From Methylomonas koyamae (GTDB lineage: Bacteria; Pseudomonadota; Gammaproteobacteria; Methylococcales; Methylomonadaceae): a stretch of DNA of 64,000 nt. Positions 54,549 to 64,000 of this stretch are shown piece by piece; position 1 is the stretch's first letter, and the number at the start of each line of letters is the position of its first letter. The stretch spans positions 4,526,001 to 4,590,000 of the forward strand of contig NZ_AP019777.1 of assembly GCF_019669905.1 (NCBI RefSeq), written 5' to 3'. The notes under the pieces were generated by a model, which had not been told where the DNA came from, ran no database searches, and worked only from the letters and a program-made list of their open reading frames with translations. A program made the translations under genes and the position numbers.

Positions 54549-55121
54549 ATGAAAATCCAAGACCATTACCTGGATCGGGCCCACCAAGTCCCGTCGCCCA
54601 ATTGCGATGACAGGCCGAATCCGCAAGACATCTCGCTGTTGGTAATCCATTGCATCAGCTTGCCGCCGGAACAATTCGGCGGGCCTTGCATCGACCAACT
54701 GTTCTGTAACCGGCTCGATCCCGACGCCGATCCCTATTTCCGGGATATTCACCAATTACGGGTGTCGGCTCACCTGCTGATCCGCCGCGACGGCAGCATC
54801 CGCCAATACGTTCCGTTCAACCGCCGCGCTTGGCATGCCGGCGTTTCCAACTATCTGGGCCGCGAGCGCTGCAACGATTTCTCGATCGGCATCGAATTGG
54901 AGGGCTCCGTGACGCAAGCCTATACCGATGCACAATACCTGCAATTGGCCGAGGCGGTTGCTGCCCTGTTGGCGGCCTATCCCGGATTATCCGCCCAGAG
55001 GATAGCCGGCCACAGCGACATCGCCCCGCAGCGCAAGACCGACCCCGGCCCGCTATTCGACTGGCGGCGTTTTCACGATTTGTTGAAATTGCGCGTAGAA
55101 CCGAGCCAAAACCCGGCATAA
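54549..55121 (+). CDS. ampD: 1,6-anhydro-N-acetylmuramyl-L-alanine amidase AmpD
   Basis: AmpD is a cytoplasmic zinc amidase that removes the stem peptide from recycled anhydro-muropeptides. Zinc ligands are His34 (VIHCISLPP), His155 (AGHSDIAP) and Asp165 (KTDPGP), with the catalytic glutamate in IGIELEGS. The 190-residue length is usual. GGAG precedes the ATG at 54549 by eight bases. In many bacteria loss of AmpD de-represses AmpC, but no ampR or ampC gene lies near. Confidence 0.95.
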   Translation: MKIQDHYLDRAHQVPSPNCDDRPNPQDISLLVIHCISLPPEQFGGPCIDQLFCNRLDPDADPYFRDIHQLRVSAHLLIRRDGSIRQYVPFNRRAWHAGVSNYLGRERCNDFSIGIELEGSVTQAYTDAQYLQLAEAVAALLAAYPGLSAQRIAGHSDIAPQRKTDPGPLFDWRRFHDLLKLRVEPSQNPA

Positions 55122-55133
55122 AAACAAAACCGG

Positions 55134-57062
55134 CTAGTCGGCCGGCTCCAAATGCACCGATTTCATGATATCCAGCAACTCCTGGTACTGGGTTTGCAAC
55201 GGCCCCAGTTCGGCTTCCAGCTGGGCGATACTTTCCGCCAAGCCGCCTTTGGATTCGTTGATCTTGCGCAACATGATCAACCGGCTTTCGATCTGCCGTT
55301 TATGGTCTTTGATCTGGTGCATCAACGGCGACAATACGCTGTTGCTCCAGGTTACCGCGTCGCGTTGCGCCTGTTGCAAAATGTTGCGGGCCTTGGCGAT
55401 CAAGGTGTTGTAAAGCTTATTGACCACGATGCTTTGTTCGGTCATCGTGGTTCTGGCGCTATTGCGGAAGGCTTCGCCTTCCTCGAATATCTGCTCCAAC
55501 TCGAATTGGTGCTGTTTGATCGAGAACAATTGCGGCTCGATTTCCTTGAAGCCGTATTCGTCCTGGAATTTCTTATGAATAGCCTTGATCAGGCGCCGGG
55601 TTTCCTCGGTCAAATCCACCGAATCCTGCAATAAATCGCGCAATTCGTCGAACAACTTGCGCATGTTTTGTTTCATGCCGTAGGTAGTCAGGCTCTTGCT
55701 CATGTCTTCCTTGGTACGGCGGATGATTTCGTCGATTTTTTCCTTGGCGAACGAATCGATCAGCATTTTCGCCTGCACGGCAAACACTTTCCGGCTGGCC
55801 TGAAAGTTTTCGATATTCGCCATATAGGCGTTTTGCCGGTCGCGGGTTTCCGCCATCAACTTGCCGGTCAATTCCTGGTTCTCGAAATCGACTTGCTTGA
55901 ATTCTTCCAACTGCTTCTGGGCATGGTTGATCTTGGCCTCCATCAGCTTGACCGACTCGCTGATTAAAAAACCGATTTCCTTGTCCACCACGCCTTTCAG
56001 AATATCGCGGCGTTGGTTCAAAATATCTTCGGACAGGTAATTCTCGAGCTGGCGCAAGCGGCTTTTTTCCAACAAGGCCTCGTCGCCTTTGACTTTCGCC
56101 AGCAGCGCCTGCTTGGCCGAAACCGGGAAGATCACCTCTTTTTCCAGATTCAGAATCATCGCCGAGGTTTCGATCTGCTTCTGGATCGCCGCTTCGTAGC
56201 CGGTTTCGCCGGCCAAGTCGTCCCACATCGAGTCGATCTTATTCATCACCACGGCCAAACCTTGGCGGCGGTTGCCTCGGGAACCGCAGACGTGGCTTTT
56301 CCACATTTCCAAATCGCTCTTGGTCACGCCGGTATCGGCCGCCAGCACGAACACGATGGCCTGGGCGCTGGGCAGCATGCTCAAGGTCAACTCCGGCTCG
56401 GTACCCAATGCATTAAGGCCCGGAGTGTCCAGAATACACAAACCCTCTTTCAACAAGGGATGCGGAAAACTGATCATGGCGTGGCGCCAGCATGGCACTT
56501 CGACGGATTCCGGATTGATGATGCCCTGCTCGGCGGCTTCGCGCTCGTTCCAGAGTCCGAGCTTGTCGGCCATATCCTTGGACACCTTTTTCGTCGCGAT
56601 CAACTCGCGGAACGCTTCCTGCATCTGGGTCGGCGAGTCGCAATTCAAATCGATCTGGGTCCAGCGATCCGGATTACGCTTGTAATCCATCAGCGAAATG
56701 TCTTCCAAGCGGCTTTCGATATTCAACAAACGGATGTAACTGCCGCCTTTTTCGTCCCAAAACAATTCGGTAGGCGACATCGTCGTGCGTCCCGGCGAGG
56801 ACGGCAGCAAACGCACGCCGGTTTCGGCGAAAAACAACGAGTTGATCAACTCGGTTTTGCCGCGGGAAAACTCGGCGACAAAGGCCAGCGTCACGCGGTC
56901 GTTATGCAAGCCCTGCAAAATATTGAGCAAGGTATCGGTACTTTGCGGATCGTTGAAGCGGTAGCGATTGCGCCAGTCGCGATACATCTCGATGCCCTGA
57001 ATCAGTTGTTCGCGCCAATGCGTGTACTCGTGCAACTGTTCTTTAAATTCCAGATTTCTCAT
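55134..57062 (-). CDS. Bacterial dynamin-like GTPase
   Basis: The 642-residue protein has a dynamin-type GTPase domain (about residues 40-330): P-loop AEFSRGKT (63-70), the switch threonines in SPGRTTMSP, DTPGLNALG (G3) and MNKIDS (G4). The second half is a long helical bundle with several coiled coils, including an HAQKQLEEFKQ stretch and a C-terminal AQLEAELGPLQTQYQEL. No transmembrane helix is clear. Bacterial dynamins remodel or protect membranes, and some give phage resistance. It lies 101 bases past pyrE and converges on ampD. Confidence 0.88.
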   Translation of the reverse strand: MRNLEFKEQLHEYTHWREQLIQGIEMYRDWRNRYRFNDPQSTDTLLNILQGLHNDRVTLAFVAEFSRGKTELINSLFFAETGVRLLPSSPGRTTMSPTELFWDEKGGSYIRLLNIESRLEDISLMDYKRNPDRWTQIDLNCDSPTQMQEAFRELIATKKVSKDMADKLGLWNEREAAEQGIINPESVEVPCWRHAMISFPHPLLKEGLCILDTPGLNALGTEPELTLSMLPSAQAIVFVLAADTGVTKSDLEMWKSHVCGSRGNRRQGLAVVMNKIDSMWDDLAGETGYEAAIQKQIETSAMILNLEKEVIFPVSAKQALLAKVKGDEALLEKSRLRQLENYLSEDILNQRRDILKGVVDKEIGFLISESVKLMEAKINHAQKQLEEFKQVDFENQELTGKLMAETRDRQNAYMANIENFQASRKVFAVQAKMLIDSFAKEKIDEIIRRTKEDMSKSLTTYGMKQNMRKLFDELRDLLQDSVDLTEETRRLIKAIHKKFQDEYGFKEIEPQLFSIKQHQFELEQIFEEGEAFRNSARTTMTEQSIVVNKLYNTLIAKARNILQQAQRDAVTWSNSVLSPLMHQIKDHKRQIESRLIMLRKINESKGGLAESIAQLEAELGPLQTQYQELLDIMKSVHLEPAD

Positions 57063-57163
57063 GGCTCGCCTTTGTGCTGACTGTACTCAATATGGGGGCT
57101 AATAGTAACGGCTAAGTGTAGACCAATAATCCACAAGCATTAGCCGGTAGCGCGCGTCGCGGC

Positions 57164-57802
57164 TCAAATTCCGTATTGTTGGCGGTAAGCGCGAATCACC
57201 GGCAATTTGTCGGCATAAGCCGGATCTTGAGCGATAAACTCGATGATGTCGGCCAGGCCGATAATCGCCAGTACCGGAATGCCGAATTGGGCCGACACTT
57301 CTTGCACCGCCGACAACTCGTTTTGGCCTTTTTCCTGGCGGTCCAGCGCGATCACCACGCCGGCCACGGTCGCGCCGGCGCCGCCGATGATGTCCACCGA
57401 TTCCCGCACCGACGTGCCGGCGGTGATCACGTCGTCCAGAATCCAGACCTTGCCTTGCAGCGGCGCACCGACCAGCGTGCCGCCCTCGCCATGGTCTTTA
57501 GCTTCCTTGCGGTTAAAGGCGAACGGGATGTCGGCTTTCAACCGGGAATAAGCGATCGAAGTCGTGCTGACCAACGGGATGCCCTTATAGGCCGGGCCGT
57601 ACAGCACATCCACGTCTACGCCGGCATTAATCAAGGTCTGCGCATAGAACTGGCCCAACCGGTCGAGTTGGGCGCCGGTATTGAACAAACCGGTATTGAA
57701 AAAGTAAGGGCTGATCCGCCCCGACTTTAATTGAAATTCGCCGAACTTCAGCACCCCGCAATCCAAGGCGTACTGAATGAACTGTTTCTGGTAATCGAGC
57801 AT
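57164..57802 (-). CDS. pyrE: Orotate phosphoribosyltransferase
   Basis: PyrE joins orotate to PRPP to make OMP in pyrimidine synthesis. The 212-residue protein has LKSGRISPYFFNTG, DVLYGPAYKGIPL, and the PRPP motif VWILDDVITAGTS. It starts MLDYQKQFIQYALDCGVL, standard for the family. The gene is 48 bases past hemW and may be transcribed with it. Confidence 0.96.
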   Translation of the reverse strand: MLDYQKQFIQYALDCGVLKFGEFQLKSGRISPYFFNTGLFNTGAQLDRLGQFYAQTLINAGVDVDVLYGPAYKGIPLVSTTSIAYSRLKADIPFAFNRKEAKDHGEGGTLVGAPLQGKVWILDDVITAGTSVRESVDIIGGAGATVAGVVIALDRQEKGQNELSAVQEVSAQFGIPVLAIIGLADIIEFIAQDPAYADKLPVIRAYRQQYGI

Positions 57803-57850
57803 GATGGGAATGTTACAAAATCAAATAGGGCTCATTATAACCGTGCCCCT

Positions 57851-58981
57851 CTAATCGATGAATTTTTCTAGGACCAGATCCAACAAATCCCAGCCCCGCT
57901 CGGTGCAGGTATAGTGCGTTTGTTGCCGGCTCAACAAGCCTTGCTCCAAGCAAATGGCCAAACCGGGCTGCAGACTGGACTCCGCCAAACCGGTTGCGGC
58001 ATGAAATTGCGCCAAATCGAAGCCGGCCTTCAAGCGCAATTGGTTCATCAAAAACTCCAACGGCAATTGTGCTACCGGAATCGGCTCCGGTTTTGCCGCC
58101 CATCCGCCGCGCAAATAGTGCTCGGGGCTTTTCGGCTTGACGGTACGCACGATATCGCCCGGCAAAGTCCGACTGATTTTGCCGTGGGCGCCGGCACCGA
58201 TACCCAGGTAATCGCCGAATTGCCAATAGTTTTTGTTATGCCGGGATTCCCGGCCGGATTTGGCGTAAGCAGAAACTTCATATTGACGAAAGCCGTGGCC
58301 GGCCAATAATTGCTGGCAACGTTTCTGCGCAGCGAATATGGCATCGCCATCCGGCAAGCTGGGCGGAAATTTATGGAAGTAGGTATTGGGCTCCAGCGTC
58401 AACTGGTAGAACGAGATATGTGTCGGCGCTAGATCGATCGCAGTTTGCACATCGGCCAGCATCTGTTCGGGACTTTGTTCCGGCAAACCGAACATCAGAT
58501 CCAGATTGAAGTTGTCGAATCCGGCCTTTACTGCAATCTCCGCCGCCGCAACGGCTTCATTGGCGGAATGCACCCGCCCCAGGATTTGCAAATGCCGATC
58601 CGAAAAACTCTGGATGCCGATGGACAAGCGATTGATGCCCAAAGCGCGGAATTCGGCAAATTTGGCGCTCTCGAAAGTTCCGGGATTCGCTTCCAGCGTG
58701 ATCTCGCAATCGGCTGCCAACTCCACCATCTGTGTTATCCCGGCAAACAAACGGCTTAGCGCATCCGGCGAAAACAAGCTAGGGGTGCCGCCGCCCATGA
58801 AAATACTGCCGATTTGGCGCGGCGTCGGCAGCAAACTCAAGTCCGACCGCAAATCGGCCAGCAAGGCATCGATATAAAGTTGCTCCGGAATCGGTTCCTT
58901 AACGGCGTGGGAATTGAAGTCGCAGTAAGGGCATTTGCGGATGCACCACGGAAAATGAATGTACAGGCTTAACGGAAGCAA
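57851..58981 (-). CDS. hemW: Radical SAM haem chaperone HemW
   Basis: HemW was long called an oxygen-independent coproporphyrinogen oxidase but acts as a haem chaperone. The 4Fe-4S cluster cysteines are 13, 17 and 20 in CIRKCPYCDF, and FMGGGTPSLF and RLSIGIQSFSD follow. The TTG at 58981 is chosen: it gives the typical short N-terminus (LPLSLYIHFPWC), follows the gloA stop by 11 bases and has AAGG nine bases upstream. Longer versions would overlap gloA. The last domain is the HemN C-terminal type. Confidence 0.9.
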   Translation of the reverse strand: MLPLSLYIHFPWCIRKCPYCDFNSHAVKEPIPEQLYIDALLADLRSDLSLLPTPRQIGSIFMGGGTPSLFSPDALSRLFAGITQMVELAADCEITLEANPGTFESAKFAEFRALGINRLSIGIQSFSDRHLQILGRVHSANEAVAAAEIAVKAGFDNFNLDLMFGLPEQSPEQMLADVQTAIDLAPTHISFYQLTLEPNTYFHKFPPSLPDGDAIFAAQKRCQQLLAGHGFRQYEVSAYAKSGRESRHNKNYWQFGDYLGIGAGAHGKISRTLPGDIVRTVKPKSPEHYLRGGWAAKPEPIPVAQLPLEFLMNQLRLKAGFDLAQFHAATGLAESSLQPGLAICLEQGLLSRQQTHYTCTERGWDLLDLVLEKFID

Positions 58982-58992
58982 AGCGCTATGCC

Positions 58993-59433
58993 TTACCAGA
59001 CGCCGGTATTCGCCATAGAGGCCCAAGGCTCTTGCGGTGCCAACGCCGCGCCTTTTTGCAGCAATTCGATGGAAATTTGGTCCGGCGAACGAATGAAAGC
59101 CATATGGCCGTCGCGCGGCGGCCGATTGATGGTAACGCCTTGGTCCGCCAATTTTTGGCAAATTGCGTAGATGTCGTCCACTTCGAACGCCAGATGGCCG
59201 AAATTCCGGCCGCCGCTGTAATTTTCAGGATCCCAGTTGTAAGTAAGCTCGAGCAGCGGCGCATCGTTCGCGGCGGCGCTCTGCCGATCTAACGCTGCCG
59301 CCAAATACACCAGGGTAAAGCGCCCGGCTTCGCTATCCATGCGCCGAACTTCGGCCAGACCCAGTTTGTTGCAGTAAAAATCCAGCGATTCGGCGAGATC
59401 TTTCACCCGCACCATCGTATGTAAATAACGCAT
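58993..59433 (-). CDS. gloA: Lactoylglutathione lyase (glyoxalase I)
   Basis: Glyoxalase I isomerises the glutathione hemithioacetal of methylglyoxal. The 146-residue protein keeps all four metal ligands: His5, Glu62 (LLELTYNW), His80 ([10 protein letters not shown]) and Glu123 (ISIELLQ). It begins [20 protein letters not shown]. The short form (about 130-150 residues) is usually nickel activated in bacteria. It is 71 bases after cheB and 11 bases before hemW. Confidence 0.93.
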   Translation of the reverse strand: MRYLHTMVRVKDLAESLDFYCNKLGLAEVRRMDSEAGRFTLVYLAAALDRQSAAANDAPLLELTYNWDPENYSGGRNFGHLAFEVDDIYAICQKLADQGVTINRPPRDGHMAFIRSPDQISIELLQKGAALAPQEPWASMANTGVW

Positions 59434-59504
59434 GATTGCCGTCCCGGAAACAAAACGCCAATTATGACCGAGACCGCGGCGCAGTTTGCTTTTTTTGCAC
59501 GCAA

Positions 59505-60590
59505 TTACTTGCCGTACTGCTCGATCAGGCCGGCAATCGCCTGCAACGGCAGCTCCTGTTGCACTGCACCCAGTTTTACCGCTTCCTTGGGCATGCCATA
59601 CACCACGCAGGTTTTTTCGTCCTGGCCGGCAGTGCGAGCCCCGGCCGCGTACATTTCTTTCAAACCGCGCGCGCCGTCGTCGCCCATCCCGGTCATGATG
59701 ATGCCTAACGCATTCTTGCCGGCCCATTTCGCCACCGACCGGAACAGCACGTCCACCGACGGCCGGTGCCGGTTTACCAACGGGCCGTCCTGCACTTCCA
59801 CCACGTATTGCGCGCCGCTGCGCTTTACCGTCATATGTTTGCCGCCCGGTGCGATCAAGGCGCGGCCCGGTATCACCCGGTCGCCGCTGACCGCCTCCTT
59901 GACTTCGATTTCGCAGATGCTGTTCAAGCGGGCGGCAAAGGCGCCGGTGAACTTCTCCGGCATATGCTGCACGATGACAATACCCGGTGCGATCCGGGAC
60001 AACTGGGTCAACACCACCTCTAAAGCCTGAGTGCCGCCGGTCGACGTGCCGATAGCCACCAAGCGGTCGGTGGTCGCGGCCATCGCCGAGGCCTGAAGGG
60101 TGCCGGCCGCGGCGGGAGCCGGCTCAAACGGTTTCGCCGGCCGAGCGTGAACCGCCATGGTCATGGCCTTCATCCGCCGCATATCGGTCATTGCCGCCGC
60201 TTTCACCGCATGCACGATGTCGCCGCTATCGTCCTCCAAAAAGGCTTTCAAGCCGGCCTTGGGCTTGGTAACAATGCCTGTAGCGCCGGCCGCCAAGGCC
60301 TGCATCGTGGTTTCGGCGCCTTTTTCGGTCAGAGTCGAGCAAATAACTACCGGCGTCGGCCGCACCGACATGATTTTCTTCAGGAAGGTAATACCATCCA
60401 TCCGCGGCATTTCCACATCCAACACGACCACATCCGGCCAATCCTGATTCATTCTGGCCATCGCAAAGATAGGGTCGGATACCGAACCGATAACTTGGAT
60501 GTCGGCCGACTTGTTTAACAATTGGGTCAACACTTGGCGCACCACCGCCGAATCGTCGACCACCAGCACTCTGATTTTTTTTTCGCTCAT
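59505..60590 (-). CDS. cheB: Chemotaxis response regulator protein-glutamate methylesterase CheB
   Basis: CheB demethylates (and deamidates) chemoreceptors when phosphorylated by CheA. The 361-residue protein has a receiver domain with acidic pair VDD (11-12) and phospho-acceptor Asp58 in [13 protein letters not shown] proline-alanine linker follows, then the methylesterase domain with Ser in GTSTGG, His in VQHMPE and Asp in GMGDDGA. The ATG at 60590 overlaps the end of cheD by four bases; the in-frame extension upstream is inside cheD and is rejected. Confidence 0.96.
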   Translation of the reverse strand: MSEKKIRVLVVDDSAVVRQVLTQLLNKSADIQVIGSVSDPIFAMARMNQDWPDVVVLDVEMPRMDGITFLKKIMSVRPTPVVICSTLTEKGAETTMQALAAGATGIVTKPKAGLKAFLEDDSGDIVHAVKAAAMTDMRRMKAMTMAVHARPAKPFEPAPAAAGTLQASAMAATTDRLVAIGTSTGGTQALEVVLTQLSRIAPGIVIVQHMPEKFTGAFAARLNSICEIEVKEAVSGDRVIPGRALIAPGGKHMTVKRSGAQYVVEVQDGPLVNRHRPSVDVLFRSVAKWAGKNALGIIMTGMGDDGARGLKEMYAAGARTAGQDEKTCVVYGMPKEAVKLGAVQQELPLQAIAGLIEQYGK

Positions 60591-61114
60591 GCCTGTATCC
60601 GCTCCAACCCCTTCGAAACGTGCCGCATCCAGACGTGGCCACTCCACAAATCGAAAATCACATTCCGGTGGCCGGTACCGCCCAAGTGTTCGGCTTTAAG
60701 TTTGAAACCGTGATGGGCCAGCAACTCTCTGCCGGCTATCACATTACTATCCGGTACACTGATCCGGTCGGACTTGGATTGTCCAGGAAACTGGTCCCCG
60801 CCGCCGAACATTTTCACTTCGTAATCTTTCGGCGAAGTGTTGGATTTACGTAGCTCCTGCATGAACATCAACAGGGCTTCATCCGCATAGCGTCCGTCGA
60901 ATTGCGTTGCCCGCTGCCGGCGCCGGCTCCCCGGCAACATGAAATGGCACATGCCGCCGATATAAAGCGACGGATGCCACAACGTAATCGCCACGCACGA
61001 GCCCAAAACCGTCCGGATCCGAGTCTCTCTGTCGCCGAAATAAAGCTCTCCCGGTTGCAAAAATATCTCCAGAAACAACTCCGGCTTGTTCATGCCGTAC
61101 CCGTAATCAAGCAT
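60587..61114 (-). CDS. cheD: Chemoreceptor glutamine deamidase CheD
   Basis: CheD deamidates receptor glutamines and in some species cooperates with CheC. The 175-residue product has the catalytic Cys in [10 protein letters not shown], His in GGMCHFMLP and a conserved [11 protein letters not shown] and [12 protein letters not shown]. The ATG at 61114 overlaps the cheR stop by eight bases; a second in-frame ATG at 61093 is equally possible. No cheC gene is in the window. Confidence 0.93.
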   Translation of the reverse strand: MLDYGYGMNKPELFLEIFLQPGELYFGDRETRIRTVLGSCVAITLWHPSLYIGGMCHFMLPGSRRRQRATQFDGRYADEALLMFMQELRKSNTSPKDYEVKMFGGGDQFPGQSKSDRISVPDSNVIAGRELLAHHGFKLKAEHLGGTGHRNVIFDLWSGHVWMRHVSKGLERIQA

Positions 61115-61946
61115 CCACCGGCTTGCGGTAGATCGATGGCGTAATGATCTGCAAATCGGTCTTCATGCCGTTTAACGACTCCGAGTGGCTGACGAAGAAG
61201 TAGCCGCCCGGCAGCAAGTACTTGGTGATACGCTCCAGCAGCCGCTGCTTGGTTTCCATATCGAAGTAAATCATAACGTTGCGCAGAAAAATCACGTCGA
61301 ACATGTCCAAGTTAGGCAGATTACCGATCAAATTGGCGTAAATAAACTTAACATGCTTGCGCAAGGCCGGATCGATCAAAAAATAGCCGTCGAACTCGCC
61401 GGTACCCTTCAAGCAATACTTTTTCAATAGCGCTTGCGGGATTTTTTCCGCCCCATGGCTCGGATACAGGCCACGCCGGGCCTTCTCCAAGATACGGTTG
61501 GAAATGTCGGTTCCGACAATCTCCCATTGGCCGAACCGAGATTGGTTGGCCAGTAGCATCGCCAGGGTATAAGCCTCTTCGCCGCTGGAACTTGCCGCAC
61601 TCCAAACCCGAAATGTCCGGCGAGGCGACTGTTGCGGCAGAACGTGCTGGGTCAGAAAATCGAAATGCTTGGGTTCGCGAAAAAAATAGGTTTCGTTGGT
61701 GGTCAATAAATCGATCGCCATCGTGGTTTCGTTTTCGAAACCGGGCCGGCCGAACAAGCGGAAATACTCGGTATAGCTGTCCAAGCCATGGTGTCGCAGC
61801 CGTTTCTCCAAACGCCCCACCACCATGGCCTGCTTGCTATCGTTGAGAACGATCCCGGCGCGTTTGTACAAAAAATCCTTGATCCAGGCAAATTCATGCT
61901 GGTGTAAGACAGGTGCCGAGCCGCTAACGTGGTTAATGGCCACCAT
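61107..61946 (-). CDS. cheR: Chemotaxis protein methyltransferase CheR
   Basis: CheR methylates glutamates of chemoreceptors using S-adenosylmethionine. The 279-residue protein has the N-terminal helical domain (about residues 15-80), TTNETYFFREPKHF, the SAM-binding VWSAASSSGEEAYTLAM and ISNRILEKARRGLY, and VIFLRNVMIYFD. No C-terminal TPR or CheB-binding extension. It is 8 bases after cheW. Confidence 0.96.
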   Translation of the reverse strand: MVAINHVSGSAPVLHQHEFAWIKDFLYKRAGIVLNDSKQAMVVGRLEKRLRHHGLDSYTEYFRLFGRPGFENETTMAIDLLTTNETYFFREPKHFDFLTQHVLPQQSPRRTFRVWSAASSSGEEAYTLAMLLANQSRFGQWEIVGTDISNRILEKARRGLYPSHGAEKIPQALLKKYCLKGTGEFDGYFLIDPALRKHVKFIYANLIGNLPNLDMFDVIFLRNVMIYFDMETKQRLLERITKYLLPGGYFFVSHSESLNGMKTDLQIITPSIYRKPVDA

Positions 61947-61954
61947 TTCCCCCT

Positions 61955-62515
61955 TTAATCGGCCGTTCCTTCCGCGGTAAACCCGGAAACGGTTTGCCCC
62001 AAGGCCACCATTTCATCCACAGATAGCACTTTGCCGACGTTCAACAGGATCACGAAGCGGTTATCCCGTTTTGCCATACCGTTAATGAAATCGGGCCGGA
62101 TACCCGCGCCGAAACTGGGCGGCGGCTCGATATCCTGCGGACCGATGTCTACCACCTCGTTGACCGCATCGACGATAATCCCGATATCCTGGTTATGTCC
62201 GTCTTCATGCTCGCCGGCGGCAGTCTCGACAATGACGATGCCGGTGCGCTTGGCTATTTGGGTCGCGCCCTTGCCGAACCTGGCCATCAAATCGATGACC
62301 GGCACCACACTGCCGCGCAGATTGATCACACCGCGCACGAAAGCCGGCATCATCGGCACTTCGGTTAGTTGGCCGTAATCGATAATTTCCTTGATATTCA
62401 AAATCCCCAACGCATAAACCTCGCCGCCGAGCACAAAAGTCAGATATTGGCCGGCGGCAGCCAAGGATTCCGTAGCTGCCGGCAACTGGCTGGATGTAGT
62501 CGCGATTGCTCCCAT
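61955..62515 (-). CDS. cheW: Chemotaxis coupling protein CheW
   Basis: CheW connects receptors to the kinase CheA. The 186-residue protein has QYLTFVLGGEVYALGILNIKEII, FVRGVINLRGSVVPVIDL and KRTGIVIVE, the usual CheW order. It is slightly long, with a loop of about ten acidic and histidine residues (GEHEDGHNQD). It follows the mcp gene by nine bases. Confidence 0.95.
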   Translation of the reverse strand: MGAIATTSSQLPAATESLAAAGQYLTFVLGGEVYALGILNIKEIIDYGQLTEVPMMPAFVRGVINLRGSVVPVIDLMARFGKGATQIAKRTGIVIVETAAGEHEDGHNQDIGIIVDAVNEVVDIGPQDIEPPPSFGAGIRPDFINGMAKRDNRFVILLNVGKVLSVDEMVALGQTVSGFTAEGTAD

Positions 62516-62524
62516 GCCAACCTC

Positions 62525-64000
62525 CTAGAAGCGCTCGAATTGGCTGAGATCGAATTCGGCTTCGCCGCCGTAACTGGAGCTCGGATTCGAAGCCGGTTTA
62601 ACCTTTTCCACCCGACGCGAGACGCTCTTAGCGCGCCGCGCCCCGCTGCCGCCGTGGCCGATTTTGAAGAAGGCCATCAACGATTGCAGTTGTTCGGATT
62701 GGCCGGTCATCTCTTCCGCCGTCGCCGCCAGCTCTTCGCTGGCCGAGGCGTTTTGTTGGGTGATTTGGTTCATTTGGTTCATCGCGTTGTTGACTTGGCT
62801 GACCCCGGCCGATTGTTCCTGCGAGGCCGCCGCGATTTCTTGCACCAGGTCGGAGGTTTTGGCGATGCTCGGCACGATTTCGTCCAGCAGTTTGCCGGCC
62901 GTTTCCGCCGTTTTTACGCTGCTGCCCGCCAGTTCGCCGATTTCTTGCGCCGCCACTTGGCTGCGTTCCGCCAGTTTGCGCACTTCCGCCGCCACCACGG
63001 CAAAGCCTTTGCCGTGGTCGCCGGCCCGTGCCGCTTCGATCGCTGCGTTCAGCGCCAGCATGTTGGTTTGGTAGGCAATGTCGTCGATGATGCCGATTTT
63101 GGCGGCGATTTCTTTCATCGCGTCTACGGTTTGTTTCACCGCGGCGCCGCCTTCCACCGCTTCTTTGGAGGCTTTGCCGGCCATGCCGTCGGTGACTTTG
63201 GCGTTTTCGGCGTTCTGGTTGATGCTGGCCGCCATTTCTTCGATGCTGGCGCTGGTTTCTTCGACGCTGGCCGCTTGTTCGCTGGCCGCTTGCGATAGCG
63301 ATTGCGAGGTGGAGCTGATTTGTTCGGCGGCATTGGTCAGTTGGTCGGCCGCCACGATCACTTCGCCTATGGTTTTCGACAGGTTGGCGATGGTGTTGTT
63401 GACGGTGTCTTTGAAGTCGCCGAGCTGGCCTTGGTAGTCGCCGTTGATGGTGCGGGTCAGGTCGCCTTGTTCGACCAGGCTCAGGACATCGACCGCTTCG
63501 TTGAGCGGGCCGATCACGCCGTCCAGGGTGTCGTTGACGCCTTGCACGATTTTACGGAAGTCGCCTTGGTGTTTGTTGGCGTCGGCGCGGGTCGATAACC
63601 TGCCGTCACGCGCGGCCTGGGCCAACATGTCGGCGTCGGCGACCAGGGCGTTGACCGCGTCGATGCAGGTGTTCAGGTTGTTTTTGATGACGTTGAAGTC
63701 GCCGTTGTAGCTGTCGGTAATTTTGGCCGGAATCGCGCCGCGCGAGATTTTGTCGACGTAGTCGGCGGCCACGTTCAGCGGGCCGATCACGGCATCCAGG
63801 GTGTTGTTGACCCCTTGCACGATTTTGCGGAAGTCGCCTTGGTATTGGCTGGCGTCGGCGCGGGTGGCCAGGCGGCCTTCGATCGCGGCTTTTTCCAACG
63901 CCGCCGCTTCCGCCACCATGTTGCCGATCGCGTCGATGCAGTTATTCAGGTTGTTTTTGATGGTGTTGAAGTCGCCGTTGTAGTTGTCGCTAATCTTGGC
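62525..64000 (-). CDS. Methyl-accepting chemotaxis protein, C-terminal part (partial)
   Basis: The open frame enters from the right edge and runs 491 codons to its stop. It contains tandem HAMP-like units of about 92 residues. Each has a [16 protein letters not shown] start and an [22 protein letters not shown] middle. The receptor signalling domain (about 290 residues) follows, with the CheA/CheW contact hairpin [24 protein letters not shown]. No CheR-docking pentapeptide is seen at the C-terminus (SQFERF). It heads the cheW-cheR-cheD-cheB operon. The sensor region is outside the window, so the ligand is unknown. Confidence 0.92.
   Translation of the reverse strand, partial: AKISDNYNGDFNTIKNNLNNCIDAIGNMVAEAAALEKAAIEGRLATRADASQYQGDFRKIVQGVNNTLDAVIGPLNVAADYVDKISRGAIPAKITDSYNGDFNVIKNNLNTCIDAVNALVADADMLAQAARDGRLSTRADANKHQGDFRKIVQGVNDTLDGVIGPLNEAVDVLSLVEQGDLTRTINGDYQGQLGDFKDTVNNTIANLSKTIGEVIVAADQLTNAAEQISSTSQSLSQAASEQAASVEETSASIEEMAASINQNAENAKVTDGMAGKASKEAVEGGAAVKQTVDAMKEIAAKIGIIDDIAYQTNMLALNAAIEAARAGDHGKGFAVVAAEVRKLAERSQVAAQEIGELAGSSVKTAETAGKLLDEIVPSIAKTSDLVQEIAAASQEQSAGVSQVNNAMNQMNQITQQNASASEELAATAEEMTGQSEQLQSLMAFFKIGHGGSGARRAKSVSRRVEKVKPASNPSSSYGGEAEFDLSQFERF

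Noticed and set aside
56013..57080. 355-codon open frame on the plus strand
   Set aside because: Antisense to the dynamin-like gene.
62369..63298. 309-codon open frame on the plus strand
   Set aside because: Antisense to the chemoreceptor gene; rich in Arg, His and Phe with no motif.

Overview
The window is chromosomal DNA of a Gram-negative gammaproteobacterium, most likely a methanotroph of the Methylococcales close to Methylomonas. This is an inference from gene content: the dcw cluster end (ddl-ftsQ-ftsA-ftsZ-lpxC), a PEP-CTERM/exosortase-linked pair of proteins, homodimeric NADP isocitrate dehydrogenase, biosynthetic arginine decarboxylase with spermidine synthase, and dispersed palindromic repeats. 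No methane oxidation gene lies in the window, and no tRNA, rRNA or CRISPR array was found.

Layout. 0-4.8 kb: cell division and lipid A genes (ddl end, ftsQ, ftsA, ftsZ, lpxC) facing a DciA-like gene. 5-8.6 kb: an A+T-richer patch of membrane glycosylation genes (GtrA flippase, GT2 polyprenyl-phosphate transferase, GT-C enzyme), followed by an exported pentapeptide-repeat protein and an amino acid permease. 10.77-12.65 kb: a repeat-rich accessory stretch. It has two inverted copies of a structured repeat enclosing a small zinc-ribbon membrane protein gene and a broken REP-associated transposase between perfect inverted REP palindromes. 12.6-18.8 kb: ugd, a beta-hydroxyacid dehydrogenase, speA, speE and an FHA-GGDEF diguanylate cyclase. 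19-21.7 kb: small envelope proteins (TIGR04073-like, OmpA-like lipoprotein, ComFB with a small lipoprotein, PEP-CTERM protein). 21.9-32 kb: a MacAB-like ABC exporter with two separate permeases, interrupted by araC-eamA, and linked to a transglutaminase-like protein and a membrane protein.

32.3-36 kb: a P-type cation ATPase fused to two universal stress domains. 36-39.9 kb: an AT3-SGNH acyltransferase and icd. 40.1-45.3 kb: a three-gene operon of a GMC (cholesterol-oxidase-like) oxidoreductase, an alpha/beta hydrolase with a cysteine in the nucleophile position, and a metallophosphoesterase with an in-frame (Thr-Asp)11 hexanucleotide repeat. 45.4-47.8 kb: a MarR regulator with a four-cysteine tail, ubiK and comM. 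47.8-52.1 kb: a molybdenum aldehyde oxidase cluster (Tat-exported large subunit, 2Fe-2S subunit, xdhC, mocA). 52.2-59.4 kb: peroxiredoxin, an AP2-like protein, nadC, ampD, a bacterial dynamin, pyrE, hemW and gloA. 59.5-64 kb: a chemotaxis operon mcp-cheW-cheR-cheD-cheB, with the mcp gene running off the right edge.

The observations most worth following are the covarying structured repeat, the P-type ATPase-Usp-Usp fusion, and the GMC/hydrolase/phosphoesterase operon.
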